DNA from: Promethearchaeota archaeon
Lineage (GTDB): Archaea > Asgardarchaeota > Lokiarchaeia > Sigynarchaeales > SOKP01
Reading direction: 5' to 3'
Assembly (NCBI GenBank): GCA_013375495.1
Contig: JABXKC010000042.1
Coordinates: forward strand, 1 to 25,639
DNA length: 25,639 bases
Positions 7,602 to 15,317 of this stretch are shown piece by piece. The first letter of the stretch is position 1, and each line of letters opens with the position of its first letter. A program made the translations under genes and the position numbers. The notes beneath the pieces were generated by a model that did not search any database, was not told the DNA's origin, and saw only the letters and a list, made by a program, of their open reading frames with translations.

Positions 7602-9038
7602 GTGAACATACTAATGGGAATATTAAGACCGAAAATACAAGTATTAGATGTCGATCATAAAACTAAGATATATTCTGAAGCTAAAGAGATATTGGAAACA
7701 CTAGGTATCTTTTTAGAAAATGAAGATGCTAAAGAGCTGTTTAAGAACGAGGGAATATCTCATGAGGGCTCTAAATTTTTTATTCCTTCTGATTTAGTAG
7801 AAAAATGTCTCAAAACGGTTCCAAACGAGATTAAATTATTTGATAGAGAAGGAAATGAGCATATTACTCTGACAAGCGATAATGTTCATTTTGATCCTGG
7901 TTCCGCAGCAATTTTATACTTTGACGAGACTACTGGAGAGATTAGAAATGCCGTTAAAGAAGACTTCATACGCTTTTCTAAAGTAGTCGAGCATTTAAAA
8001 TACATAGAAGCTCAAAGTACTGCTTTGATTTATCAGGATGTGCCGAAAGAAGCACAAGATTGGCATAGATTGTCTATAGCATTAACACATTGCTATAAAC
8101 CGGTTGTAACAGGAACATTTCGAAAAGAAAGTTTTTCAATAATGAAGGAATTATTGCTGAGTTGTAGACTCTCTGAAGATGATTTAGCGAGGAAACCTTT
8201 AGCTATTTTCGATGCTTGCCCTAGCCCTCCATTGAAATGGTCGGATCTCACCACTCAATCCTTGATTGATGCGGCAGCGAGCATGATTCCCTCTGAGTTC
8301 GTTTCCATGCCATTAGCAGGGGCAAACGCTCCAATGAGTTTAATAGGTTCGATAACTCAACATTGTGCTGAATGTCTTGCGGGAGTTGTAATTGGACAGT
8401 TAGTAAAAACGGGTGCTCCCTTGATATGGGGAGGTTCACCTGCAATTCTAGATATGAAGCAAGGAACCACACCAATGGGTGCAATTGAAACCATGATGAT
8501 TAATTTAGGAGATGTAGAAATGGGTAAATTTCTAAAAATGCCCACTCACGCATATATGGGTTTAAGCGATTCGAAAGTTCCAGACACTCAATCTGGTTTC
8601 GAAGCAGGCATGGGAGCTCTTTTAGCAGGGCTTGCGGGAGTTAATATGGTTTCGGGAGCGGGTATGCTAGATTTTGAATCCACACAAAGCATTGAAAAAT
8701 TGATAATAGATAACGAAATAGTTGGAATGGTAAAGAGACTTCTAAGAGGGGTAGAAGACCACGGCACTCCATTCGCTTCGGATATTTTAAAGGATTATGA
8801 TGAAACAGAGGAACTACTCTCACATCCTTCCACCTTAAAATTGTTCAGAAAGGAATTGTTTATGACAGGACCTGTAATAGATCGATTATCTCGCGATATG
8901 TGGAAAGCATCAGGAGCGAAATCCGCTCGAAAAAGAGCAAAGGAACAAGCTTCGGAATTATTAGGTAAAGGATCTTTAAGACCTATTGATGATACTCTAG
9001 TTAAAGAATTGGAAACTGTATCTTCAAAAAATTTATAA
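7602..9038 (+). CDS. MttB-family corrinoid methyltransferase, non-pyrrolysine type
   Basis: A trimethylamine methyltransferase (MttB) superfamily protein. Characterised non-pyrrolysine relatives such as MtgB demethylate quaternary amines like glycine betaine, transferring the methyl to a cognate corrinoid protein. Recognisable are 'GILRPKIQVL' near the start, 'FDPGSAAILYFDETTGE' (97-113), 'PLIWGGSPAI' (273-282), 'LSDSKVPDTQSGFEAG' (321-336) and 'SGAGMLD' (351-357). The frame is open across the full family length with no in-frame TAG, so pyrrolysine is not used. Substrate cannot be read from sequence. The frame opens with GTG at 7602, but the ATG at 7614 fits the family N-terminus better and is the likelier start. 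It follows the homocysteine methyltransferase gene by 16 bases (28 from the ATG), so the three genes are probably co-transcribed. Confidence 0.92.
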   Translation: MNILMGILRPKIQVLDVDHKTKIYSEAKEILETLGIFLENEDAKELFKNEGISHEGSKFFIPSDLVEKCLKTVPNEIKLFDREGNEHITLTSDNVHFDPGSAAILYFDETTGEIRNAVKEDFIRFSKVVEHLKYIEAQSTALIYQDVPKEAQDWHRLSIALTHCYKPVVTGTFRKESFSIMKELLLSCRLSEDDLARKPLAIFDACPSPPLKWSDLTTQSLIDAAASMIPSEFVSMPLAGANAPMSLIGSITQHCAECLAGVVIGQLVKTGAPLIWGGSPAILDMKQGTTPMGAIETMMINLGDVEMGKFLKMPTHAYMGLSDSKVPDTQSGFEAGMGALLAGLAGVNMVSGAGMLDFESTQSIEKLIIDNEIVGMVKRLLRGVEDHGTPFASDILKDYDETEELLSHPSTLKLFRKELFMTGPVIDRLSRDMWKASGAKSARKRAKEQASELLGKGSLRPIDDTLVKELETVSSKNL

Positions 9039-9120
9039 TTAAACTGACTAATATTATAGTACTATTCTATTATTCTCAAAATTCCCATTATAATAGGATT
9101 TTAATTAAGGAAAACCAGAA

Positions 9121-9828
9121 CTATTTATATTGAAAAATATTATCCAAAATTTTAGATATTTCTCTACAATATATCTTTGCCCCTTTACTATTAAGGTGTC
9201 CTCCATCGATAGTTAACCAGAGGTTTCTTTTTCTACTGATTTTGTCTGCCCATACTAATTTTTTAGACCTAAAATAATCAAATACTATGTTTATAGGATT
9301 ATCCAGAAGATAACTGCTAGAATTACTATCTAAAATGATTTCGTCAAAGAAAGAGCCCACATCTGCAATACTTGTATTATAACGATAACCAATTACCTTA
9401 ATTTGTTCGTTGATTAATCTTCTTTTTTGGTTCAGTTGGGAACCAAAGATTTCTCCTAAACAACTTAGAGTGGTTAAAATAATTTTTGCGTTGGTAAAGG
9501 ATATAATTATTTTCAGCATTTGATCGAGAACTATACCAATTTGAGGCACCATAGTGACCCATTTAATTCTCATAACAGGCCATCTTAATTTAAGGTGAGG
9601 TAAAAGAATATCATTATGACCAGCTTCAATAACTATAGTGGAATATTTGTATTTATCTTCCTTTAGAATTTTTATAAGCCGTGTTTTGATTTCTAGTAGA
9701 GTGTCTCCACCGTGCCCTTTATTATGGCAATGAATATCTGGAAATCTGCGTTTAATCATGTCTACAAAACTAATGCCTAATTTTCCTTCCGTGATACTAT
9801 CCCCAATAAAAAGAATATGGTTGCTCAC
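9121..9828 (-). CDS. SGNH/GDSL-family hydrolase
   Basis: A 235-residue esterase/lipase-like hydrolase with all four conserved SGNH blocks: nucleophile S11 in 'FIGDSITEG', the oxyanion glycine in 'NKGHGGDTLLE' (36-46), N72 in 'EAGHNDILLP', and D208/H211 in 'IDGGHLNSKG'. No signal peptide is seen, so it is probably cytosolic. Substrates for this family range from acyl esters to acetylated sugars and cannot be assigned here. An insertion of about 45 residues before the catalytic Asp-His block is rich in aromatic and basic residues. It converges with the methyltransferase operon. Confidence 0.88.
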   Translation of the reverse strand: MSNHILFIGDSITEGKLGISFVDMIKRRFPDIHCHNKGHGGDTLLEIKTRLIKILKEDKYKYSTIVIEAGHNDILLPHLKLRWPVMRIKWVTMVPQIGIVLDQMLKIIISFTNAKIILTTLSCLGEIFGSQLNQKRRLINEQIKVIGYRYNTSIADVGSFFDEIILDSNSSSYLLDNPINIVFDYFRSKKLVWADKISRKRNLWLTIDGGHLNSKGAKIYCREISKILDNIFQYK

Positions 9829-9958
9829 AAAATTAATTATTCATAACTACTCTTTTATAATTTACGGTCTATAAGTTTTAAACCATTGTTCTGCGGACTT
9901 CTTCTAAAATAAGAATCGTAAAAAAGAATTAGGACCGGTAATTATGTCAGATTTATTA

Positions 9959-10885
9959 TTACTTGTAATTAATTATTAAAACAGCAGCCAATACAATAAA
10001 ACCACCAACAAGATTCCATACTAAAATGGTTTGGGGTCTATTCAATAGTATCGAAAAAATTAGCGTTAAAAAAGGTTCTATGTATAAGAAGGAAGCTCCT
10101 TTCGAGGACTTAAGTTCCTTTTGGGATTTTTGCCAGATAAAATACCCAATAATATAACAACCAATTCCTAAATACATACCAGACATTAAAACAACAACAT
10201 TGGCTAAATTTTGGATAAAAATCAGTAATTCATTATTTAACAAAACGAAAATAAACAACTCCACCGTCCCAAAATAAGCTATATATTTGAGTGTAATTAA
10301 ATCAGATTTCTCTTTGGATATTTTTTTTGTAGTAATTGTATAAATTGCCCACAACAAAGGAGTTATAAGAGCATATAAATATCCTAAGAAATTAGGCGCT
10401 TCAGGAGTAAGAGTTCCTAAATCTCCTCCGGTCACTAATAAGAAACCTCCAATTGTAGCAATTACAAATCCTATTAACTTAATACTCGTTATTTTTTCTT
10501 TAAAAAAAATTAAAGCTAAAATAGTGATTAGTACTGGAGATAAAAGGCATACAAATAAGGCGGGTAAAGAAGGTCCGATTAGATCTATAGCAGAATACTG
10601 AATAACGAAAAAAAGCGTAATTCCACAAAAACTAGCAATAATAATGTATATCCATTCCATTTTAGAGTAAAGAGTTTCTTCTTTTTCTTCTTCGATTTCA
10701 TTATTCTGTAATTTTCGATTAACGAGGAAGTATATATCAACAATAATAAACATTATTGAGACAATAAGAAATCTAGTTAACGCCAGAGACATTGGTGGTA
10801 TAATTTCCACAGCAATATCTACAAGAACAAATGAAAAACTCCAGATAAATACCATTAATACTAGTAACGCGTATATTATCAGCAT
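9959..10885 (-). CDS. EamA/DMT-superfamily transporter
   Basis: A 308-residue membrane protein with about ten hydrophobic segments arranged as two repeats of five, as in EamA-domain drug/metabolite transporters. The start 'LLVLMVFIWSFSFVLVDIAVEIIPPMSLALTRF' contains the typical W-(S/G)-(S/T)-x-F and 'P...l...R' features of the first repeat, and 'LLWAIYTITTKKI' begins the second. A short acidic loop ('NNEIEEEKEE') separates helices 2 and 3. The substrate, often an amino acid or nucleotide-sugar-related metabolite, is unknown. It is divergent from the GTPase-like gene across a 95-base AT-rich promoter region. Confidence 0.88.
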   Translation of the reverse strand: MLIIYALLVLMVFIWSFSFVLVDIAVEIIPPMSLALTRFLIVSIMFIIVDIYFLVNRKLQNNEIEEEKEETLYSKMEWIYIIIASFCGITLFFVIQYSAIDLIGPSLPALFVCLLSPVLITILALIFFKEKITSIKLIGFVIATIGGFLLVTGGDLGTLTPEAPNFLGYLYALITPLLWAIYTITTKKISKEKSDLITLKYIAYFGTVELFIFVLLNNELLIFIQNLANVVVLMSGMYLGIGCYIIGYFIWQKSQKELKSSKGASFLYIEPFLTLIFSILLNRPQTILVWNLVGGFIVLAAVLIINYK

Positions 10886-10980
10886 TTTATCAAGATAGTT
10901 TAATCAATATTTTATATTTGCTTTATTTTATTATATTATTAAATTAAGAGCTATAATTATTTTTTTTTAATGAAGAAGTC

Positions 10981-11577
10981 ATGAGGGACATTATATTTTC
11001 TATTAATCTGGGTTTGATAGGGACTGAGGATTCGAGGTTAGAGATATTTATAGATTATCTGAAAGAAAAATCATTAAAATTCACCTCAGAAAACTTAGTA
11101 TATGAATTTTTTCTTCAACATGAGGGCATTCCTATAAAATTAAGAATTGCAATTACTAATAGTTTTGAAAATTTAATTCAAAGAAATGAGCAATTTAAAC
11201 ACTTTGATGCGATAGTAATAGCGGTGAATCTTTACAACAGTAATTCTATTTCTAATTATACAATTCAAAGTTACTCGGATTTTCGGAGTTATTTTATCTT
11301 CAACGGTATATCTGTTCTAGTTGGTGTAGATACTTCTTTTATTTTTCAAAAAGAACCTCCAAATGAGAGAAAAATAACAGAATTTAGCTTAATTCAAAAG
11401 ACTAAAGAACTTGAATTTCTTTACTGTTTTAAAGTTCAAGATAAAAAGAAAGACATCACTAATCTATTCGACAAAGTTTTAAATTATATTAACTTGAAAC
11501 TAAAATTTTTAAACCCGGAGTTGTTTAAACGAGTAAATTCAAATAGTGAGGAATCTAATGGAAGAAAATCTCTTTAA
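10981..11577 (+). CDS. Small-GTPase-like protein without nucleotide-binding motifs (putative pseudo-GTPase)
   Basis: The 198-residue protein follows the strand order of Ras-type GTPases but lacks their motifs. The first strand and P-loop position read 'INLGLIGTEDSRLEIF' (8-23), with no GK(S/T). Strand 3 'PIKLRIAI' (51-58) is followed by 'TNSFEN' where DxxGQE is expected. 'HFDAIVIAVNLYNS' (74-87) matches strand 4 of the family ('adaiilvfDvt'). 'SVLVGVDTSF' (111-120) stands where NKxD normally is. 'LEFLYCFKVQDKKKDITNLFDKVLNYI' (144-170) resembles the SAK strand and last helix. The fold assignment is inferred from this pattern, not from a strong motif. Such a protein could be a structural subunit or regulator in an Asgard GTPase system. 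No neighbour points to a specific partner. Confidence 0.55.
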   Translation: MRDIIFSINLGLIGTEDSRLEIFIDYLKEKSLKFTSENLVYEFFLQHEGIPIKLRIAITNSFENLIQRNEQFKHFDAIVIAVNLYNSNSISNYTIQSYSDFRSYFIFNGISVLVGVDTSFIFQKEPPNERKITEFSLIQKTKELEFLYCFKVQDKKKDITNLFDKVLNYINLKLKFLNPELFKRVNSNSEESNGRKSL

Positions 11578-11718
11578 AAAAATCTAATCATAAAGACCAA
11601 ACGCTCATAAAATTAAGATAGTTTATTTTTCTAAGAAGATTTTATTAGCAAAGACTTTATTATATTATCAAATAAAAAGATTATATTAATAATTCCTTCT
11701 TATTAGAGATGAAATACT

Positions 11719-11907
11719 ATGGAAGAAGATAAGATTCTTACAATTGAGAAAACAGAAGGTCGTCGTCGTTGTCCATCATGCTCAGAGGAAAATAAAAATA
11801 TGATTCACGAGTCTACAGATAAAAAACGAATTATCAGCGATTATCCCCGTATTTATGGGAAAAAATATCGCTGTGGGCGCTGTGGACAGGAATGGAAAGA
11901 AAACTAG
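11719..11907 (+). CDS. Small zinc-ribbon protein
   Basis: A 62-residue basic protein with two zinc knuckles: C18-x2-C21 ('RRCPSCSEE') and C52-x2-C55 ('YRCGRCGQEW'). The 30-residue spacer contains 'DYPRIYGKKY'. The arrangement resembles TFIIS/RPB9-like or ribosomal-type zinc ribbons that bind nucleic acid or RNA polymerase, but no exact family is named. 'GAGATG' about 7 bases before the ATG may act as ribosome-binding site. It stands alone, 141 bases after the GTPase-like gene. Confidence 0.75.
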   Translation: MEEDKILTIEKTEGRRRCPSCSEENKNMIHESTDKKRIISDYPRIYGKKYRCGRCGQEWKEN

Positions 11908-12135
11908 GAAAAATTTCACTCTAACCCTTTAATTTTCCTTTTCGACAACGCACTACCCTCAAAAATAGAGATAGCTAGAAATAATCATATTTCAATTTTT
12001 ATCGCCTATCTTACTAGTTTAAATTACAATTAAATAAGAGAACTACAATTAATAATATTAACAATAAAAAAAATTCGATAAAAATAAATTATTGAATAAA
12101 AGGATAATATCTAATAAAACGAATGTGATTATACT

Positions 12136-12858
12136 ATGGTTTATTTTCAATTAACACCAGGTCGATTTTTACAAGTTTATATAGCCCAAGGCGTTATTTT
12201 AGTTGTTTTTCTTTATTTGGCAATTAGAATACTACTAAGAGATAGAAAAAGATTAAATGCAATATTCGCAGGGCTTTACATATCCCCTGTTATTGGGGTT
12301 CTTATGAATTTTATATACGCGCCTTTAACCGACGAAACCATTGTACTATTCCTTAACTTTATTTCTAACGCTACTGCGATTTATGCCCCTATATTTGTTG
12401 TAGTTTTTGACCTAATTCTCTTAAAATCTGAAAAAATAATATCTACAAGCAAGCAATTAGCAATTCTTATCGCTTACGGGATTGCTGTACTTTGCATGGG
12501 AATTTTCCTGCTAATTCCTGGTTTTGGTGTAACTATTGGACCCCCCAATTGGACTCCCGTTTGGAGCATTCCAATCTATTTGTACGTTGTGTTAATTTTA
12601 ACTTGTTTCGCTACAATACCAGCGCTTTACTTCTCAATTAAGATTTATCAGAAGTTTGAGGATGAAATTTTAAAGAAAAAGTGGAAGTTCTTCATATATG
12701 GGTTCATAGCTCTTATGACATTTATGTATTTAATCTTTACTTCTAATACATTAGACAATGCAACTTTCAGATTGATCTTAGCAGGGACAGGCTTAATATT
12801 AGCCGTTCTAGGAGGTCTTCTAATGTATTACGGAGTTGGGCGCCAAATAGAAAAATAA
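12136..12858 (+). CDS. Seven-transmembrane protein of unknown function
   Basis: A 240-residue protein with seven hydrophobic helices at roughly 14-34, 41-61, 68-90, 105-127, 143-166, 183-202 and 210-232. The layout recalls the 7-TM sensor modules found at the N-terminus of archaeal and bacterial histidine kinases, but no kinase or other cytosolic domain follows. There is no lysine in the last helix, so it is not a rhodopsin. Positively charged residues cluster in the loops after helices 1 and 5 ('RILLRDRKRLN' and 'KKKWKF'), which suggests they face the cytosol. It stands alone, with T-runs after the stop. Confidence 0.75.
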   Translation: MVYFQLTPGRFLQVYIAQGVILVVFLYLAIRILLRDRKRLNAIFAGLYISPVIGVLMNFIYAPLTDETIVLFLNFISNATAIYAPIFVVVFDLILLKSEKIISTSKQLAILIAYGIAVLCMGIFLLIPGFGVTIGPPNWTPVWSIPIYLYVVLILTCFATIPALYFSIKIYQKFEDEILKKKWKFFIYGFIALMTFMYLIFTSNTLDNATFRLILAGTGLILAVLGGLLMYYGVGRQIEK

Positions 12859-12870
12859 TTTTTAAATCAA

Positions 12871-12884
12871 TTTTTTCTTTTTTT
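12871..12884 (+). terminator. T-rich terminator after the 7-TM gene
   Basis: Thirteen T residues interrupted by one C start 13 bases after the stop codon, the typical form of an archaeal intrinsic terminator. Confidence 0.45.
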
Positions 12885-13032
12885 AATGATATAAAATTTT
12901 ATCTGTTAGAATTACCATTATTTATTATAATATCACAATTTCAAAATAATTAAAGGTTAAAATTCATTTTAATCCATTCAAGAAGTAATATTTGTTATTC
13001 TCAAGCAGTATTTATAGCTTCAAGTGTTTCTT

Positions 13033-13380
13033 ATGTCGAATGAGCTCGAACGGGTTAGTGGAATTGGACCTATAGCAGCCACTAACTTGAATAAAGCGGG
13101 AGTTAAAACCATTGAAGAGATCGCAGAGGCTAAACCAGAAGAGTTAGCTTGGATTAAAGGAATTGGTATAATTTCTGCCAAAAAAATAATTGAAAATGCA
13201 AATAATTTACTAAAATTAGAAAAAAATATTCAACTAGTTCTTAATTCAATAAAGGAAAGTTTTGTGAAGAATTGTCCTAAATGTGGGGGATCTATGAAAA
13301 GTAAATATATCATTCTCGGACCTGAAAGACGATTAAAGGCAAAACAATGCACAGTATGTAAGTTCTACTTACCTGAATAA
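13033..13380 (+). CDS. Helix-hairpin-helix plus zinc-finger protein
   Basis: About 115 residues. Two helix-hairpin-helix units lie in the N-terminal half: 'VSGIGPIAATNLNKAG' and 'IKGIGIISAKKIIENA', the (HhH)2 layout of the RAD51/RadA N-terminal domain and related DNA-binding proteins. A zinc finger follows: 'NCPKCGG' and 'QCTVC' separated by about 22 residues. The frame also opens with GTG at 13024, but ATG at 13033 is preferred. A TATA-like element at 13009-13016 would place transcription start near the ATG, so the message may be leaderless (inference). No ATPase core is present, so it is not a recombinase. It probably binds DNA, RNA or another protein in DNA repair or replication, but the role is unproved. 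Confidence 0.78.
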   Translation: MSNELERVSGIGPIAATNLNKAGVKTIEEIAEAKPEELAWIKGIGIISAKKIIENANNLLKLEKNIQLVLNSIKESFVKNCPKCGGSMKSKYIILGPERRLKAKQCTVCKFYLPE

Positions 13381-13405
13381 AAAAAATTTCTCAAAATGTT
13401 ATTGA

Positions 13406-14365
13406 TCAAATAATTATACTAAAAAGTAATAAATAAGCAATTAAATAGAGGAAAATAAAGAAAACTCCTGCTTTTCTATCCATTTTCTGTCTTACTGCTA
13501 TGATAAAAAAAACAATTATACTTGCGATAAGCGTATATAACACTGTTGGAACCGCAAATTGTGCTGTGACAGCTTGTGGGAAGAAAACTTGACCGATACC
13601 AATAGATAGTGTAGAATCAACAATACAGGAACCGACTATATCCCCAATAGCTATAGAATGGTGACCACATCTGAGCGCGTTAATATCAACTACGAGCTCT
13701 GGAAGGGATGTACCGATAGCAAGAACGAAGAAACTAATAATATATTCGTGAATTTCTATAGCTTCCGATATGAAAATTACCGATTGTACTATTATAAATG
13801 AGCTAATAGTCACCCCACCAAAACCAAGTACAGCCAATAGCAAATGGAATCTTTTTTTCTTAGTTGGTTGCGTCGTTTCTATCAATTCTACTCTATGCAT
13901 AATACTCTCTTTATTCGCGTTAAATATTATCCAAAAATAAATTACAAGGCTGAAAACCATAAAAATTGCATTTAGCCTCGTGATATATCCTTTTTCAACA
14001 ATTGTAAATATCACAATAAGAGACAAAACTTCACACGAACCTAGAATTATTATGTCTCTTCTACGAATATGAAATGCGCCGCAAGCTATTGGCAAGATTC
14101 CGAAGACTAACGTTAACTGGGTAAGATCTGAACCTACAGAATCTCCTACATCAATATCTCCGTGACCTAAAGAACAAGAGATAATCGAATTAAATATTTC
14201 AGAAATATCCGTACCTATGGATACTAAAGTAACTCCGATTATTAGCGGCGATATTCCTAATGCTGTTGCGAGTAGTGCTGAGTGCTTTACAGCATATTTA
14301 CTCGAAAAGATTATAAGAGCTATTCCCCCTATAAGAATAAAAATAGCTAAGACTAGATCGATCAT
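13406..14365 (-). CDS. Na+/Ca2+ exchanger-family antiporter (CaCA superfamily)
   Basis: A 319-residue protein with about ten hydrophobic helices in two inverted halves. Alpha-1 repeat: 'GTDISEIFNS' (51-60) and 'DIDVGDSVGSDLTQL' (70-84). Alpha-2 repeat: 'GTSLPELVVDINAL' (218-231) and 'IAIGDIVGSCIVD' (238-250). The two glutamates E56 and E223 correspond to the ion-coordinating glutamates of archaeal NCX proteins. Compared with the usual GNxxGSN, both repeats have GD in place of GN, and the final residue of GSN is Asp in one and Cys in the other. Ion specificity may therefore differ from Na+/Ca2+ exchange. A hydrophilic loop (150-173) separates the two halves, as expected. Confidence 0.9.
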   Translation of the reverse strand: MIDLVLAIFILIGGIALIIFSSKYAVKHSALLATALGISPLIIGVTLVSIGTDISEIFNSIISCSLGHGDIDVGDSVGSDLTQLTLVFGILPIACGAFHIRRRDIIILGSCEVLSLIVIFTIVEKGYITRLNAIFMVFSLVIYFWIIFNANKESIMHRVELIETTQPTKKKRFHLLLAVLGFGGVTISSFIIVQSVIFISEAIEIHEYIISFFVLAIGTSLPELVVDINALRCGHHSIAIGDIVGSCIVDSTLSIGIGQVFFPQAVTAQFAVPTVLYTLIASIIVFFIIAVRQKMDRKAGVFFIFLYLIAYLLLFSIII

Positions 14366-14539
14366 TAAATTATTTCCTCTTTAAAAATTCCTAATTACGA
14401 ATTTTCACCCTAATTTGAAATTACCAAATATTCTCAAATAAGATAAATGATCTTACTTTAGTTTGTTTAAGAATTATTATTCGAATTAGTACTGCATACT
14501 TCTATCGAATAAATAAATATTTAAATTTTTCCAATAATA

Positions 14540-15223
14540 TCAAAAATTATAGTATTTCCCAATACTTTCGAAATTATACCTTGCATAAGTCCAAGTTCGT
14601 GCTTTATGGATGTAAGTTGAGTACATTTTCCATCTCCATTTCGTTTTTGCTTGGGATTGATATATTTTTAACCATTCCTGCAAAGTGAATGCATCTTCCT
14701 CATTTATTGTGTATTGGAATTGATTATCTTTCGAATCTTTTTGAAATCTTCCACGGGAAATTTCAAAATAGACAAAATATTCAATCTCAGTCAAATTAAG
14801 TTCTTTTGCAGCACCTACTACAATATCATATGTAGCTTGATGATCTACATGATCGTTGTTATTGCTTGGTAAAACAATTCTATTTGCATCTTTAATTAAA
14901 GGTTTTGCTCTTTTGATCCCTTCCTTTACGTACTTTTGACCATCAGCATCGTGGAAATTAAATAGATGATGATTTTCAGAAGGAAGTCTTAAGTATTCAA
15001 TTGATTGTTTAGCTTCGCTAATTCTCATCTCAGCAACATCATCTTCTGTCATTGTAGCAACATCCTCAGAAAAAGTATCGTCTCCGGATCTATAGCAAGC
15101 CCTTCCATCTGTTACCGTTACGATATGAATATCGTGCTTTTTCTCTTTTATCCATTCTAAAAGAATAGGTCCAGGACCGAACAATAAGTCGTCTGGATGA
15201 GGTTCAAAAATAACTATCTTCAT
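14540..15223 (-). CDS. PIG-L/LmbE-family zinc deacetylase
   Basis: A 227-residue enzyme of the family that removes acetyl groups from N-acetylglucosamine-containing compounds. The N-terminal zinc motif is 'FEPHPDDLLFGPG' (6-18), with H9 and D12 as likely ligands and D11 as base. The second motif is 'NNNDHVDHQAT' (121-131), giving H128 as third ligand. 'IVTVTDG' (34-40) matches the second strand. The final Asp-Asp-Glu of the usual AHPDDE is replaced by Asp-Asp-Leu, a modest deviation. Targets in this family include GlcNAc-inositol and GlcNAc-malate, but the substrate here is unknown. It is divergent from the sugar symporter gene, across 94 bases. Confidence 0.88.
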   Translation of the reverse strand: MKIVIFEPHPDDLLFGPGPILLEWIKEKKHDIHIVTVTDGRACYRSGDDTFSEDVATMTEDDVAEMRISEAKQSIEYLRLPSENHHLFNFHDADGQKYVKEGIKRAKPLIKDANRIVLPSNNNDHVDHQATYDIVVGAAKELNLTEIEYFVYFEISRGRFQKDSKDNQFQYTINEEDAFTLQEWLKIYQSQAKTKWRWKMYSTYIHKARTWTYARYNFESIGKYYNF

Positions 15224-15317
15224 TTTTTTAAGTATTATATAGTAGTTTGACTAAATAGATAATAAAAAATACAAAAAATTTATGTTTTTTTAATAAAAAT
15301 TTGTTAAGTGAAATTTT

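Noticed and set aside
7602..9038. Possible pyrrolysine-containing MttB
   Set aside because: The frame spans the full length of the family without any in-frame TAG, and no tRNA-Pyl or pyl genes are seen, so it is a non-pyrrolysine homologue.
12136..12858. 7-TM protein as a rhodopsin, suggested by the CrtI-like gene nearby
   Set aside because: The last helix has no retinal-binding lysine, and the sequence lacks rhodopsin motifs.
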